A stretch of DNA of 64,000 nucleotides from Ptychodera flava (Eukaryota > Hemichordata > Enteropneusta > Ptychoderidae). Position 1 is the stretch's first letter. Every line of letters starts with the position of its first letter. The notes under the pieces were generated by a model that was not told the DNA's origin, did no database searches, and saw only the letters and a list, made by a program, of their open reading frames with translations. Positions 47,800-59,405 of the stretch are shown here, in pieces. Location: the NCBI RefSeq assembly GCF_041260155.1, contig NW_027248277.1, forward strand, positions 6,631,910 to 6,695,909, given 5' to 3'. Made by a program: the position numbers and the translations under genes.

Positions 47800-48115
47800 T
47801 TCGTGGCCTTATACATGGGAGTCTATGGAGAACTGACTTACACACGGGAGTCTATGGAGAACTGCCTTATACATGGGAGTCTATGGATGTGTAAACTAAA
47901 AAGTCCTCTTACACGGCCAAATTTGAGTGCATTGTGAAACAAATCAATGTGCATATGTATGACGCAAGGAGTAATCCTTGTACCAAGTTTGAATGAAATC
48001 GCTCAAGGCATCTCTGAGATACCTGCGTGAACGGATGGACGGACAGACGGACGCACACACGCACGCACGGACATGACCAAACCTATAAGTCCCCCGGACG
48101 GTGTCCATGGGGACT
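47800..48115. repeat. Short tandem units and downstream repeat tail
   Basis: Three units of about 31 bp contain GGGAGTCTATGGA (47815-47885), followed by a unit with ACCAAGTTTGAATGAAATCG, GGACGGACAGACGGACGC and TCCATGGGGACTAATAA. The end of the array near 47740 also finishes in CCATGGGGACTAA, so both belong to one family. Non-coding. Confidence 0.6.
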
Positions 48116-48564
48116 AATAAAGCATTTTTTTACACATGGTATAAAGGTAAATGAGACACATGAGTGATTATTAAAATACATATATTATGTATAAAACTGA
48201 CATACTCAGGATGGAACGCATCACACTGCAGTTGAATGACTTCACACACTCAAATGTGCTGCATTTGCTCTGCACCACCAAGTGCAATACTTTCTTTTTT
48301 CTTCTTTTTTTGCTATGTGATTCCAAAACACATGCACGCGAAGTTGTCTTTATATCAATTTTTTTTCCGTATGGTGCAGAAGGAGGTATGACTAAACACA
48401 GATAAATCACCCTGAAAGTTCTAAAAAGCTTGAATTCAAAACACAAGACTTGATAGATCCACAAAACTTATTTCATTGATGTTCAGTGTCCTCTCTATAT
48501 GGATATAACATAAATCTAGATAATGGTCACATGGAACAAGTAACTTGCATAATACAGATACACA

Positions 48565-48614
48565 GTAGTCTTGGTTACCCAGACTACACTTGGGGGCTGG
48601 GTAACCAAGACTAC
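48565..48614. repeat. Perfect 18-bp-arm hairpin
   Basis: GTAGTCTTGGTTACCCAG is followed after 14 bases by its exact reverse complement. No terminator or gene is adjacent. It may be a remnant of a small foldback. Confidence 0.75.
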
Positions 48615-49119
48615 ACATACAGGCAACTGCATCATGATGGCTATAATACAACAAGGAAAGGGTAATGCATGCAATCCATAAACTCCATTACAAACAAATA
48701 AGTCAAACCTACATTTCCCAGAGATCAGAGTTTCATATATCCTTTGTGTTTTGCAGTTGGCAAAGATACACCACAAGTGCATTTAATGTATTCATCAGTA
48801 ATGGTAAAATGTAATTATACATCATAACAACCTACTCTGACTTATAGATGTCAAATGCAAATTGAAAAAAAAACATTAAAAATTTTACAAAACTTGCCAG
48901 ATGCAACATTAAAATTGAAGAAAACAATCAACATGCTTTAAGCTATTCACCACTTTTAGTCGCTTGCTTAATTTTAAATACAGCACAAAATGTTGGACTT
49001 TCTGAACTCAATAAAACAAATCATTCTTAGGCTAACTTTAGGCTCTGTATAAAATGCAGCAAAAACATCTTACTTGTTTGCACACCTGAAGGAACCATAA
49101 TTTCTCACTGGGTGCTCTA

Positions 49120-49565
49120 GCTAAACTTGAATGCCTATTTGCATAAGTATTTACAGCTGGTATATTTGGCACACCAAAGTGGTAATTACCCACAAACTTA
49201 GCTGAGCAGTTTGCTACATGCCCAGGCATTTACCTAAACTAGGGTCTGTTTTATTGTCTGGAGACTGATAAGGAATCCATCAAACCCAGCAGGCAGCTCC
49301 TCCACAGTGTAAACTGACATGCCTATACTGGAAAATTTTGAAAGGGGCAACAAAATATTGTACAGAGTCAAACATGATCTGTTGTAGTCATTCTGTGTCC
49401 TGTCTTTCCTTTTGTTTCATTATCAGTCTTCAGACAATATAACCAACTTGTCCTGATTCAGATAAATGCCAGGGCATACAGCAAACTGCTCAGCTATGGT
49501 AATTACCTAATTTGGTGTGATAAATATATACCTGCATCAATTGTAGCAATTATGCATAGCAAATA
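49120..49565. mobile_element. Diverged foldback with arms of about 100 bp
   Basis: The left arm (about 49120-49225) and right arm (about 49465-49565) are inverted copies, sharing GCTGAGCAGTTTGCT and GGTAATTAC. The space between is non-coding. Confidence 0.5.
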
Positions 49566-50400
49566 CCAGTTACAGTAATGGCTGACTCAGCCTCTCAACC
49601 TGAATGGGCATGATAATATTTTTTCTCCATAATAATAATGATTCAAAATTACCCAGTCAATTTATAATAAATTTGTAGTTCAAATGATTTTTTCCCGTTT
49701 CATTTTGATTTTAATATCATTTTTCCAATGCCCATTAGTACCATGTACATATATAGTTGGTTTTGAAACATCAAGACTAAACTTTTAATACTATTGTTTG
49801 TTTTCTTTCATAGTTTGAAAGATGTCACTGTAGATAGCAAACTTAAAACAAATATCAGTTATGGCCGAAACAGCCTCTCAATTGAATTAGGGCATGATGA
49901 TATTTTTTATCCCAAAAGATGACAATTCACAATTACCTAGTCCATTACGGGAAAGCTCCATTAACTTAGGAATACCCCAATTCCCTACTAGGTCATCAGA
50001 GGATTTATTTCACAGACCTGCCTTTCCTACAATGGCACCAGCTGGATAAGGTAAACATAACAATGGAACATTCACACCTTGGGGGTCTTCGTTTGTCACC
50101 CGAGTTAGTCAGGCAAGGACCCGGGTTAGTCAGGCAAGGACCCGGGTTTCATGTACCATGCAAGTTAATGAAGTCTTTCCCTAATGCAAATTTCAAGTAT
50201 ATCATGACTTTGCAGTTCAAATTATTTTTAACAGGTACATTTTGATTTTAATATCATTTTTCAAACGCCCATTAGTACTTTGTATATGGATAGTTGGTTT
50301 TGAAACACCAAAATTGAACTTTAATACCATCGTTTGTTGTCATAGTTTTAAAGATGTCAATGTCAATAAAAAACATTTAATCAAAATTAATTTTGGTAAA
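49560..50400. repeat. Diverged direct repeats of about 290 bp
   Basis: TTTTGATTTTAATATCATTT, GCCCATTAGTAC and TAGTTGGTTTTGAAACA recur at about 49705 and 50236. GCCTCTCAA with GGGCATGAT recurs at about 49590 and 49875. A short direct repeat (TTAGTCAGGCAAGGACCCGG) lies at 50103-50148. Confidence 0.55.
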
Positions 50401-50739
50401 AAAAGGAGTTTGAATTCTATCAGTTGTTTACATTTCTGACTCGCTGAATTAGCAGTTTGAAGTATGTACGTAGTGGTCTTAAACTGTGCAAAAGACAGCA
50501 TAAGAAATATTATCAATGACTTGTTATTTGTCAATTTCTTTTCAAAACCTGATTTACAAGTAAATACAAAGATAAATATTACGAAATCACACACTGAAAT
50601 TTACACATGATAATTTCATCTCAATGTTTTAGATTTTACAGAATAGAACTTTTTGATTTATAAAAATATTCAAAGAACATCTTTTCATAATCATTAAGAA
50701 TGAAAATCAGAAATGTTTTACAAATTATTAGTAAAATAG

Positions 50740-50763
50740 TCATTACACACACAAACACACACA

Positions 50764-50852
<89 letters not shown>

Positions 50853-50898
50853 TAGTGTGAAATGTAATGACTATTCATATATATATATATACATATAC

Positions 50899-50995
<97 letters not shown>

Positions 50996-50996
50996 T
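50740..50996. repeat. Compound CA / TA / GT microsatellite
   Basis: A CA run (50746-50797), a TA run (50797-50837) and a GT run (50838-50851) form an imperfect palindrome bounded by GTCATTACAC and the reversed AATGTAATGAC. A second TA tract follows at 50877-50996. Confidence 0.9.
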
Positions 50997-52018
50997 ATAT
51001 ATATAAAGAGAGCGGAGAGAGAGAGAGGGATCACCGTTTATCTAGAAATAACCCTCACTTTGGAGTTACTTGGACATGGATTACGTTTTTACATACAGAA
51101 ACCATGATATACGGCAATATAAGAAAATCTACGCCCTATAACAGTAAACTCTATTATGAACAATTTGAGTTTACAAATTGCTAACACTGTACCCATTTCA
51201 TACAAAAATAATCCTGATATTAGTAAAAATGGATATACACAATAACAATCCAGTTGGGATACTGGAGTGTGATGGATTTATTAATAACAAAAGAAATGTA
51301 CGTTGAACCTATAAAAGGGATTTAATGACCTGACACATTTCTGAAAATTTTCCCTCCCATCAAACCAGCAATGCTATAAAAGTTAGACTTTGAAACAGAA
51401 TACACACAAGCTATTACGGTGGCTTTCAAAAATGCCAAAGGCCCATTTAAGATCAATATGTTTTCTCCATGTACTGGTCACTATATGCCACAGTTGTTTA
51501 CAGAAAGAGAACATACAAAGGTGTCCCTTGAAAAAATTTCAGTCAAAACTACGTCACTAAAAAAATGTTGCAAACAATTGCACTTGGAAGTATGGAACCC
51601 TTTGGGCAAACAAATTTCAAATAAAAAATGAATGGGACAGGCGTAATGTAAAGAATGCATGACTATTAGCTGTTTGTTTTGTGAGACAGTGATCAACTGT
51701 TGAGCTCCCACAAAACACAAACCATGCCACCAGATTTTTAATTATTTACAAGCAAATTGCTGGTGCCGCAGTCATGGGTCACAAATGAAGGCTTTCAATT
51801 GGTAAACGTTTGTGCAAAGCCTGTCCTTGCCAATCCCGGTGACTGGTATATAAGTGTGCTGTTCAAATGACTATCCAAACTTGATTGGTAAGGGCTATGT
51901 CCTCCAGACATCTAAGCACGTATCCCAAGTACAATCATTATCCATTACTATGAGTTGTGGCTGGGATGCAGTACATTGTGATTCTATTGTACATTCCTAC
52001 AACTGGGCTCCAACGATT

Positions 52019-54931
52019 TCATCTTTCATTGACCTGTTCCGTTGTCTTATCATTTTCATACAATTCAGATTCTTTGCAAGGTTTTCCATAAGGTGGTGCC
52101 TTCACAATTTCCCCTTCTAACCTGAGACTAAGACTTTCCCCTCTGTCTGTCCAAGTTTCAATCTCATCAACAAACTCAGAAATGAAATCAACTTGGAATG
52201 GGTTACCGTGGAGAATTACTCTTTCAATTTGTGGATTATCTTTGATCCCTTTCAACAGAGTTCTTGTTGCACCTGACCTGAACTCTCCTTTCAGCTTCAA
52301 GAAGACTCTTTTTTTGACTCAGGGGCTGGATACTCAGCAAATGCCTCACCTAACCTTTTCAGGAAGCTGGGATAGAATGTCTTCAGATTAATTTTACAGA
52401 ATTCAGTTGGCTACACTTGATAAAATCAACAATGAGCAACTGATGAGCAACTGACAAGCAGATGAATGTGAACTTGAGTTTCTGCAATGACGAACTGTCA
52501 GAGAGGGCATCCAGGAGAGTTTCAACTTGACTGCTGGACTGAGAATGCTCAGCTGCACTTGGTGATAAAGTTGTCAAGGACAGGGTAAACTTGGACAGTT
52601 TGCGCAATCTGACGATATCAGACAGTATTTTCATTCCATCTGCACTGATTTGACCTGATCCGTTGAAGAGACCAGACACAGACAGAGAAACCAGCTCAGG
52701 ATGGTTCAAAATGGCTAATTTCAGTTCATCAGAGTTAGGACAATCATTGAAGAAACAATCTGTCAAGATAAGAGACTTCAATGTTCTGTTTTCCTTCAGA
52801 GCTTCTGCAAAGGCTTTCACAAAGTTTCCAACTGCCTGCCTCTTCGGACAGATTTCCTGCCCATGATCACCTGCAGCTTTGCTCTGCCGAGCTACTTTGC
52901 AGCTTTGGGGGCACTGCTTCACAAAGACTGCAAATAATCTCAGAGCTTCAAGTTTTTTAGTTTCCAGTACTTTAGGAATGGTCAATATAGCTTCCTCTTC
53001 CATGCTGTCAAGATAGACTTCAATACTCAAATTCTTCACACTTCTATTCAGAGCTACAGCTTTCATTATCCGGCTACACCTATCAAAAGACAGTGAGGTC
53101 AAGCAGAGATCTAGTTCCTCCAGCCATTTGCAGTTCTGCAGTGCTTCACTGAATCTTTGCAGCCCACAGCCCCCAACTTCTTCAAAATTTGAAAGCAGTA
53201 GGGACTGAATGACTCCATTGCATTTATTCTTTCTACAATGATCAGATTCAAGCATGTAGGACAGCGCCACCAAAGTGTGGTCGGCTAGATCCTGCCGGAA
53301 GACATTCAAAAACACTCGCTTTTGTTCAGACAGACTACTTACAATAGAATGTGTGTAGTTGTGAGGAGATTTACTCTGTGCAAGACATCTGCACACTAGC
53401 AGGATGCATCTGTAGGCACATTCTCTCGGAGCATTTTCATTCTCCATCAATGCTTTGTATTGCCGACCAAATGCATCAAAGAATGGGGCTGCTTGATCTC
53501 CAAGCACACCTGCAAGGAAAACGCAGACATTTCCATGCTTTGTCGGCTTTCCTGTGATTTCCCGCAAGACCAACACTCATCATATGTACTATTCTTGTTG
53601 ACTTCCTTGACATACATGGCGGCCAACAGTTGCTGAAACATGCTATGAGTGAAGGAATAAATGAGGCCTTCTTTGGAATGTCTAACAATTGTCACCAAAA
53701 ACCCAGACCAACTACATCACAAACAGTAACATTGTCCTCAATTTCTCTTCATCTACCTCACATGTAATTTCCTTCTCCGTAAAAGTCAGCTTGCCTCTCT
53801 TATACCTTTCCAAGCAAGGGAATAGTTGACAAAACATCTCTGTTTGAGTTGTGTTTTAGAGATGGTGTGAGTTTTACTGTATTTTGTTAACGATGAATGA
53901 AAGATTTTCTCGAAAAGTTCAGTTTCGGAAGCAAGCTTAAATTTGTCTTCATCATATTTCCAATGCACACACATAAGAAGGCAAAATAGGGGACTGGACA
54001 TGATGCAACGCAACTTGCAGTTTGACTGCAGCAGCTCTTGTAGCCTTTTACCTTGCCCTTGATCTTTTTGGAAGAATAATCTAATGTACTCACTCACATC
54101 TTCTCCAACAAAGGTACACACTCCATAATATTTCCGACATTTTATGACTGGAAGATTTTGGGCTGTGAATATGGCATGTGTTTTGACAAGGTACTCAAGG
54201 TTGATGAACTTACTGAGACCATGGTTTGTGCTTGGCACCTCATCTAAAGCATCAACTATGAAACAAACCTTCTCCTGGTTTTCCTGAATCCAATGCTCTA
54301 AATCTACTCTTCCGATACCAATGATTTCAGCCCATGGAAGCAACTGATCAAACACAGCATCTATAATTGACATCCCACTACTAATTCGTTTACCCTCTAA
54401 ATAGAACAAAAGGTCAAATTTACTCAACTTATTACACTTACTTTCTGTTTCTGTCTGCTTGTCAAACTTTTTACTCCAGGTGTACACAATATGCTGACAG
54501 AAATTGTTTTTCCCTGACCAGACCCACCATAAATGACAATTCTCTGATCTGTACTGAGATCTAACTGATCCTGTGGGATGTCAGCCTGTTTGTGTAAGGC
54601 TTTGTTTACATCTCTAAATCTCAACGGAACATAGACATTCATCTCTAACTCAAACTTCTGGTACAATGTCACTGCGGTGTATTCTCAAACCATATGCTGT
54701 ACACTTCTTCAAGATGTCGTCTACAAACTTTTGAAATGCATGATGGTATGCCATCTTCTCGTGAAGTTGAAGAGTGGACAGTCTTTGATGATCTAGTGAT
54801 ACCAGGCCCAGGTTCTAACTCCTGGATACTTGTCACTGTTCTCTCCTTTAAAGTGACTGGTTGCTGGGACTCCGGATCTCCTACTTTTGATGGTGAATAT
54901 GTATGAACTGTTGGATGAAATGAAGCACATC
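52019..54931 (-). pseudogene. Gene C: NACHT-LRR receptor pseudogene
   Basis: The NLR features run in order on the minus strand. An acceptor (TCAATACAG) opens the exon. A Ser/Pro-rich N-terminal stretch is followed by the P-loop GGSGQGKT at 54505-54528 and the Walker B region CFIVDALDEVP near 54234-54266. Helical domains (SPLFCLLMCVHW, IYSFTHSMFQQLLAAMYV, VCVFLAGVLGD) come next, and RI-type LRR-like sequence ends at a TGA at 52019. At least seven frame changes separate these parts, for example near 54485, 53800, 53710, 53570, 52395 and 52310, several in homopolymers. That number over 2.9 kb is more than assembly error would explain beside the intact exons of gene A, so it is a decayed gene. 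In life it would be a cytosolic ATP-switch receptor. Confidence 0.88.
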
Positions 54932-55059
54932 CTGTATTGACTTTAATTGTGACAATTACATCAAGGGTCAAAGTGAGGGGCATTTACTACAAATAGTAAA
55001 ATAAATATTCAAAATACCATCAATGACACCGAGCTCACGTTTATTTCGATGTGGCAGAA

Positions 55060-55345
55060 CAGAGAGAGTATATTTAACTAAGTTTACCCCTTGAAAAATG
55101 CATACCAAGTTTCAAAGCAATCAGCCGAGCGATTTCAGAGAAAATGATATTTTGACCAAAAATGGGAAAATTTCCCGTAAAATACAAATATGAAAATTTC
55201 ACCACAATTCGAAGAGGCTCCACTAAGTACCGCGGGTATGCCTCTAGGTACATGCACACCAAGTTTCAATGCAATCAGAAAAGTTAATAGAGAGAAAATG
55301 ATTTTTGGACCAAAAATGGGAAAAATACCATCAGGGACAGTGTGC
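55060..55345. repeat. 150-bp periodic repeat, two units
   Basis: ACCAAGTTTCAAAGCAATCA near 55106 recurs as ACCAAGTTTCAATGCAATCA near 55258. Each unit has a GACCAAAAATGGGAAAA block. Same family as 60800-61650. Confidence 0.7.
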
Positions 55346-55674
55346 TCATATTTGGTTTGAATTGGTCCATCAAGAAATGTTTCAACCAGAAAAACAAGAA
55401 CGACAAAAGTAAATAAGGTCTGAAACTTTAGGTGCTGGAGGTCAACTTTAGGAACAGACTTAGCAGAGGAATGTTTCAACACAGTCCTTAATGGTTTCAG
55501 CAGGTTCTGCCAATATGTATCAGTTCATGAACAATGACAGGAGGACTCAAGGTCAGTGGAGTAGCCTGTTTCAGTCACTGCCACCACTCCTACACATAAT
55601 AGGTACACTACATAGGTTAAAGGTCATAAACCTCTGACTCAGATGTGTAGGCTGTTTCAGTTAATACCATAACT

Positions 55675-55925
55675 CCCGCACATTTGCAGGATCCCTTTTC
55701 TTACCTCATTTGCATATTTTTGATACTGACATGTTCATTTGAACAACGTCACATCTAAACCCCTGGGTCGACCTGTACACCAAATACTAAGATGGTTGGT
55801 GCGGCTGTTTTGGAGCTTTTGCGTGAGACGGACCTACATCCACACATACATACATACATACATACAGACGCCACCATTTGAGCTCTTTTTTCTGTATTAT
55901 ACACATACCAAATATGAGATAAAAA
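55675..55925. repeat. CATA-tract repeat family, member 3
   Basis: It shows CTGACATGTTCATTTGAAC, CACCAAATACTAAGATGGTTGG, a short CATA run and the AAATATGAG end. Confidence 0.75.
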
Positions 55926-56194
55926 TTGCTCCAAAAATGCAAATATGAAAATTTCACCACAACTTGAACAAATTTGACAGAGGCCAACTCCATTATCATG
56001 TGTACCAAATTTCAAGGCAATGGAACGAGTGCTTCAGAGGAGATGATTTTTTTACCAAAACCTGGGAAAAATTGCCCAAAAATACAACTGTCATAATTAC
56101 ACCACAATTTGAACAAATGTAACTTAAGTCATCATAAACAACTTGCATACCAAGTTTCAACCCAATATGGTCTGTGATTACAGAGTTTTAGCAA

Positions 56195-56447
56195 TTTGAA
56201 AGACTTTCCCTTTTTTACTTCTTTTGCATTAATTATGACACTGACATGTTCTTGAACAAATACATATCTCCACCCCTGGGTACACCTGTACACCAAATAC
56301 TAAGGGTAGGTGCTGCATGCGGTTTAGGAGTTTTTGATGTGGACAGATATACATCTGCATATACTTACATACAGACATACAGAAGCTGCCGTCCTACCAT
56401 ATGAGCTCTCTTTGGTATATATACATATACCAAAGTGAGCTAAAAAT
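56195..56447. repeat. CATA-tract repeat family, member 4
   Basis: This has the same landmarks with a degenerate CATA run. Between members 3 and 4 lie two units of the 150-bp repeat, so the two families are physically linked. Confidence 0.7.
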
Positions 56448-56464
56448 CTACGATACAACATAAT

Positions 56465-57165
56465 TTTGCAACATTTTTAGGAAATCTGAATGACATTCTC
56501 CATTGAGACCTATAAACTTTACGTAAAAGCACAACGATCAGTGTCTGAGAAGGAGCAATATTACTGAACGATGTTTGCATGATGGACAACATCAGTCACT
56601 GGAGATGAAGCAAAAACCAACTTTAATAGAAAACTGAAGATATTATTATATGAACAAAGCTACATAAATTATACCTGGGGTATCCATAGCAAAATTCAAG
56701 CAAGCAGACTGGTAATTCCTGAGGTTTCGTTTTTTACTGTTTTTTGTTTAACATATTTTTTCCACTTCAACAAGATCATATTTCAACCTGTTATAAATCC
56801 AAAAAATACTTTGGTGATACACAAGTTGTCCTCGTTAAATTATTGGACTCTGTATGAATATTTCCTGACAAATTTTGCATTTGAGAAAGAAACAAAGAAT
56901 AGACACTCAGCACTTGCACAGTTATGATCAATTTATGAATACATAAACAAAAGAAATAGATACTTGCAGCATTGCATAAAGAATACTTACCATACTGGCT
57001 GGCAGATTGACTTCCTTCAAAAGTAAACTCAAGACCTTTGGGATAGGATGAATAAAAGTATTTGTGAAACTGAATGTTTTACATTCTGAAAACATGTACA
57101 TGTATGTCAAAGTACATTTGTTGCATGTGGTACAATGTAGCAACACTTGCATACTATACACTGAT
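56465..57165. repeat. Direct duplication containing a mini-exon, copy 1
   Basis: This matches 57998-58680 along about 0.7 kb. It includes GCAAAATTCAAGCAAGCAGA and the mini-exon at 56991-57035 with its splice sites. Confidence 0.8.
56991..57035 (-). CDS. Candidate gene C mini-exon 1
   Basis: This is a 45-nt stretch with an acceptor-like ATCCTATCCCAAAG and donor TATG|GTAAGT. It reads LEFTFEGSQSASQY in phase 1 at both ends and would join the gene C main exon in phase. A duplicated version lies at 58518-58562. Conservation of both splice sites and frame between the copies supports it, but the exon is too short to recognise a domain. Confidence 0.5.
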
Positions 57166-57537
57166 GTTACGTTATCTTTTCTATTTCAAGAAATACTTCT
57201 ATTTAAACAACATATTCACACCATACCAAGCTAAAATTTAAAGACAAAGTGCTGTGAGACTTTTCAGTATTTTTGTTTGCTGTGTAAGGTTACAATCTAA
57301 CAGCTTCTATGTGTGAACTCAGGGTGCAGTTACTGTATTGTTATTGAAACCGGAATTTCTGTTCCTCATTTATATTAAAAAACATGCCAGTATGTAAGTT
57401 GTGTTGCAATGCATAAGACTTAGTACTTACATATAAAAATGCTTGTATCTTTGTATAGAAGGATGCTTTTCAAGGGCAAAAAACAACTTGAAACAATTGC
57501 AAATTACATATTTAGTAAATGCAAAAACTACACTAAC

Positions 57538-57596
57538 CTCCATCATCATCTTGCTCAAGAATGATGATGAGGTTTGTTCTGAAACTGAGTTGTTCC
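57538..57596 (-). CDS. Candidate gene C mini-exon 2 (uncertain)
   Basis: This is a 59-nt stretch between TTCATGTAG and GGAG|GTTAGT. One frame reads GNNSVSEQTSSSFLSKMMME, which looks like a Ser-rich linker. The length is not a multiple of three, and its phase does not fit all neighbours, so it is weakly supported. Confidence 0.28.
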
Positions 57597-57666
57597 CTAC
57601 ATGAACAGCGTTGTGATCCCAAACTGCCATACCACCCACAGATCCATGGATAATGATTGGTCTTAC

Positions 57667-57713
57667 CATTTGTATGGTATGTCTAGGAGATTGTCTCGGA
57701 TCAAAAATGCTCT
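57667..57713 (-). CDS. Candidate gene C mini-exon 3 (uncertain)
   Basis: This is a 47-nt stretch between ATTGTTACAG and AATG|GTAAGA. A phase-1 reading gives SIFDPRQSPRHTIQM, similar in style to the gene B linkers. The phase conflict with 57538-57596 leaves it doubtful. Confidence 0.28.
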
Positions 57714-57865
57714 CTGTAACAATATCACAAAAATGTTATTCAGTTACGCGCATGTATGTGTAAACCTATTCCTTCTTAATGAGGCTAGACCAAAATAATG
57801 AACACTGGATAAACAATTAATATTCTCTGCCCTGAAAATATGATCCATAAGTTATTTTCTCTTGT

Positions 57866-57896
57866 GGAATAACTGTTGGATGAAATCAAGCAAATC
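57866..57896 (-). pseudogene. Fragment of the gene C main-exon start
   Basis: This stretch and its flank match the first codons of the exon at 54931 (FHPTV, then an intron side with AATTGTTACAA-like text). An in-frame TGA is present in this copy. It is a duplicated exon edge and not a working exon. Confidence 0.45.
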
Positions 57897-57997
57897 CTTT
57901 ATTGTGTGTAATTGTTACAAAAACATCAAGGGTGAAAATGAGAGCGGCCCGGCTTTTACTACAAATAACAAATGTTAAATATCTACAATACACATGG

Positions 57998-58680
57998 TTT
58001 TGCAACATTTTCAGGAAATCTGAATGACATTATTCATTGAGATCTATAAACTTTATGTGAAAGCACAATAAGCAGTGTCTGAGAAGGAGCAATTTCCTGA
58101 ATGATGTTGGCATGATGGACAACATCAGTCACTGAAGATGACTATATGAACAAAGAAAGCCACATAAATTATACTTAGGGTATCCATAGCAAAATTCAAG
58201 CAAGCAGACTGGTAATTCCTGAGGTTTCGTTTTTTACTGTTTTTTGTTTAGCATATTTTTTCCACTTCAACAAGATCATATTTCAACCTGTTATAAATCC
58301 AAAAAATACTTTGGTGATACACAAGTTGTCCTCGTTAAATTATTGGACTCTGTATCAGCATTTCATGACAAATTTGCATTTGACTGTGTGAGAAAGAAAC
58401 AAAGATTAGACACACAGCACTTGCACAGTTATAATCAATTTATGAATAAACACAGAAAAGAAGTAGATACTTGATTAAGTACAGTTTTACCTGCAGCATT
58501 GCATAAAGAATACTTACCATACTGGCTGGCAGATGGATTTCCTTCAAAATTAAACACAAGACCTGTGGGATAGGATGAATAAAGTATTTGTTAAACTGAA
58601 TGTTTTACATTCTAAAAAACGTGTATGTCAATGTGTACAATTGATGCATGTGGTGGCAACACTTTCATAATATACACTGA
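57998..58680. repeat. Direct duplication containing a mini-exon, copy 2
   Basis: This is the partner of 56465-57165 at an offset of about 1.5 kb. It lacks a short stretch around 58140 present in copy 1. The match ends at 58680, where a hAT-like sequence begins. Confidence 0.8.
58518..58562 (-). CDS. Candidate gene C mini-exon 4
   Basis: This is a 45-nt stretch with acceptor ATCCTATCCCACAG and donor TATG|GTAAGT, reading LVFNFEGNPSASQY in phase 1. It is the tandem duplicate of 56991-57035. The acceptor here is the stronger of the two. Confidence 0.5.
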
Positions 58681-58682
58681 CA

Positions 58683-59050
58683 GGGCTCAGAATTAACATT
58701 TTTCCCTGGTAGTCCACTTGGGCTACCATTTTCTGAAGTTGGTAGCCTAGTGGCAATGGCTGGTAGCCCATGCATACTTTAATTTAGAGATATTTTTTCA
58801 TTAACCAGACAAGAAAAAGCTATTTTTTCAAGATTCTGCACATGAAGTGAATTCTTAGTCATTTGATGTGACTACTTGCACACCCAATACCCAAAGAAAA
58901 CAGGTATAACGGAATATTTTCAGTTTGGTGAGCTATTGACAACCTGTTTCATTCTCAGAGTCGTGTGCAAATTTTGATAGTCATCATGACAATGACCAGC
59001 ACCTTCTAAGCACGTGAGACCAGCTAGTTTTGTATATCCATGGTGAGACA
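58683..59050. mobile_element. hAT-like non-autonomous element fragment
   Basis: It begins CAGGGCTCAGAATTAAC, a terminal sequence type seen in widespread invertebrate hAT-like MITEs, and continues with repeated GGTAGCC motifs (GGGCTACC, TTGGTAGCCTAG, GGTAGCCCATG). The right end was not found, so the end coordinate is approximate. Confidence 0.45.
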
Positions 59051-59244
59051 TATTGTAGCAGGGCTAAAATACTGTAGACCATGGGCTTTCTATAGGGAGG
59101 AGGCATAATGTCTATCATTGATACATTATGATCAAAATACAATGAAAATGCTTTTCTCATTGGTCACCATTCCTGTGCCAGTAATTCAAGTACCGGTACA
59201 TCAGTTGAGATATTGAAACTTTCCTGCAAAGTTCCATCGTGTAA

Positions 59245-59405
59245 CCTCCATAAATGTAATAATCTCCATGAATGTAATAAAATGCACCCATAAATGTAAT
59301 ATCGTAATGTAATAAAAACACCAACCACAATTGTAATAAATTGTAACCATAAATGTAATAAAAAAATCACCCATAATGTAACACTTGTCAACCATAAATG
59401 TAATA
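59245..59405. repeat. Minisatellite of CCATAAATGTAATA units
   Basis: About seven imperfect copies of (A)CCATAAATGTAATA occur with spacers of 5 to 15 bases. No splice or coding signal. Confidence 0.75.

Noticed and set aside
48187-48782. Short overlapping frames on both strands near the 18-bp hairpin
   Set aside because: They have low-complexity composition and no splice context or family resemblance.
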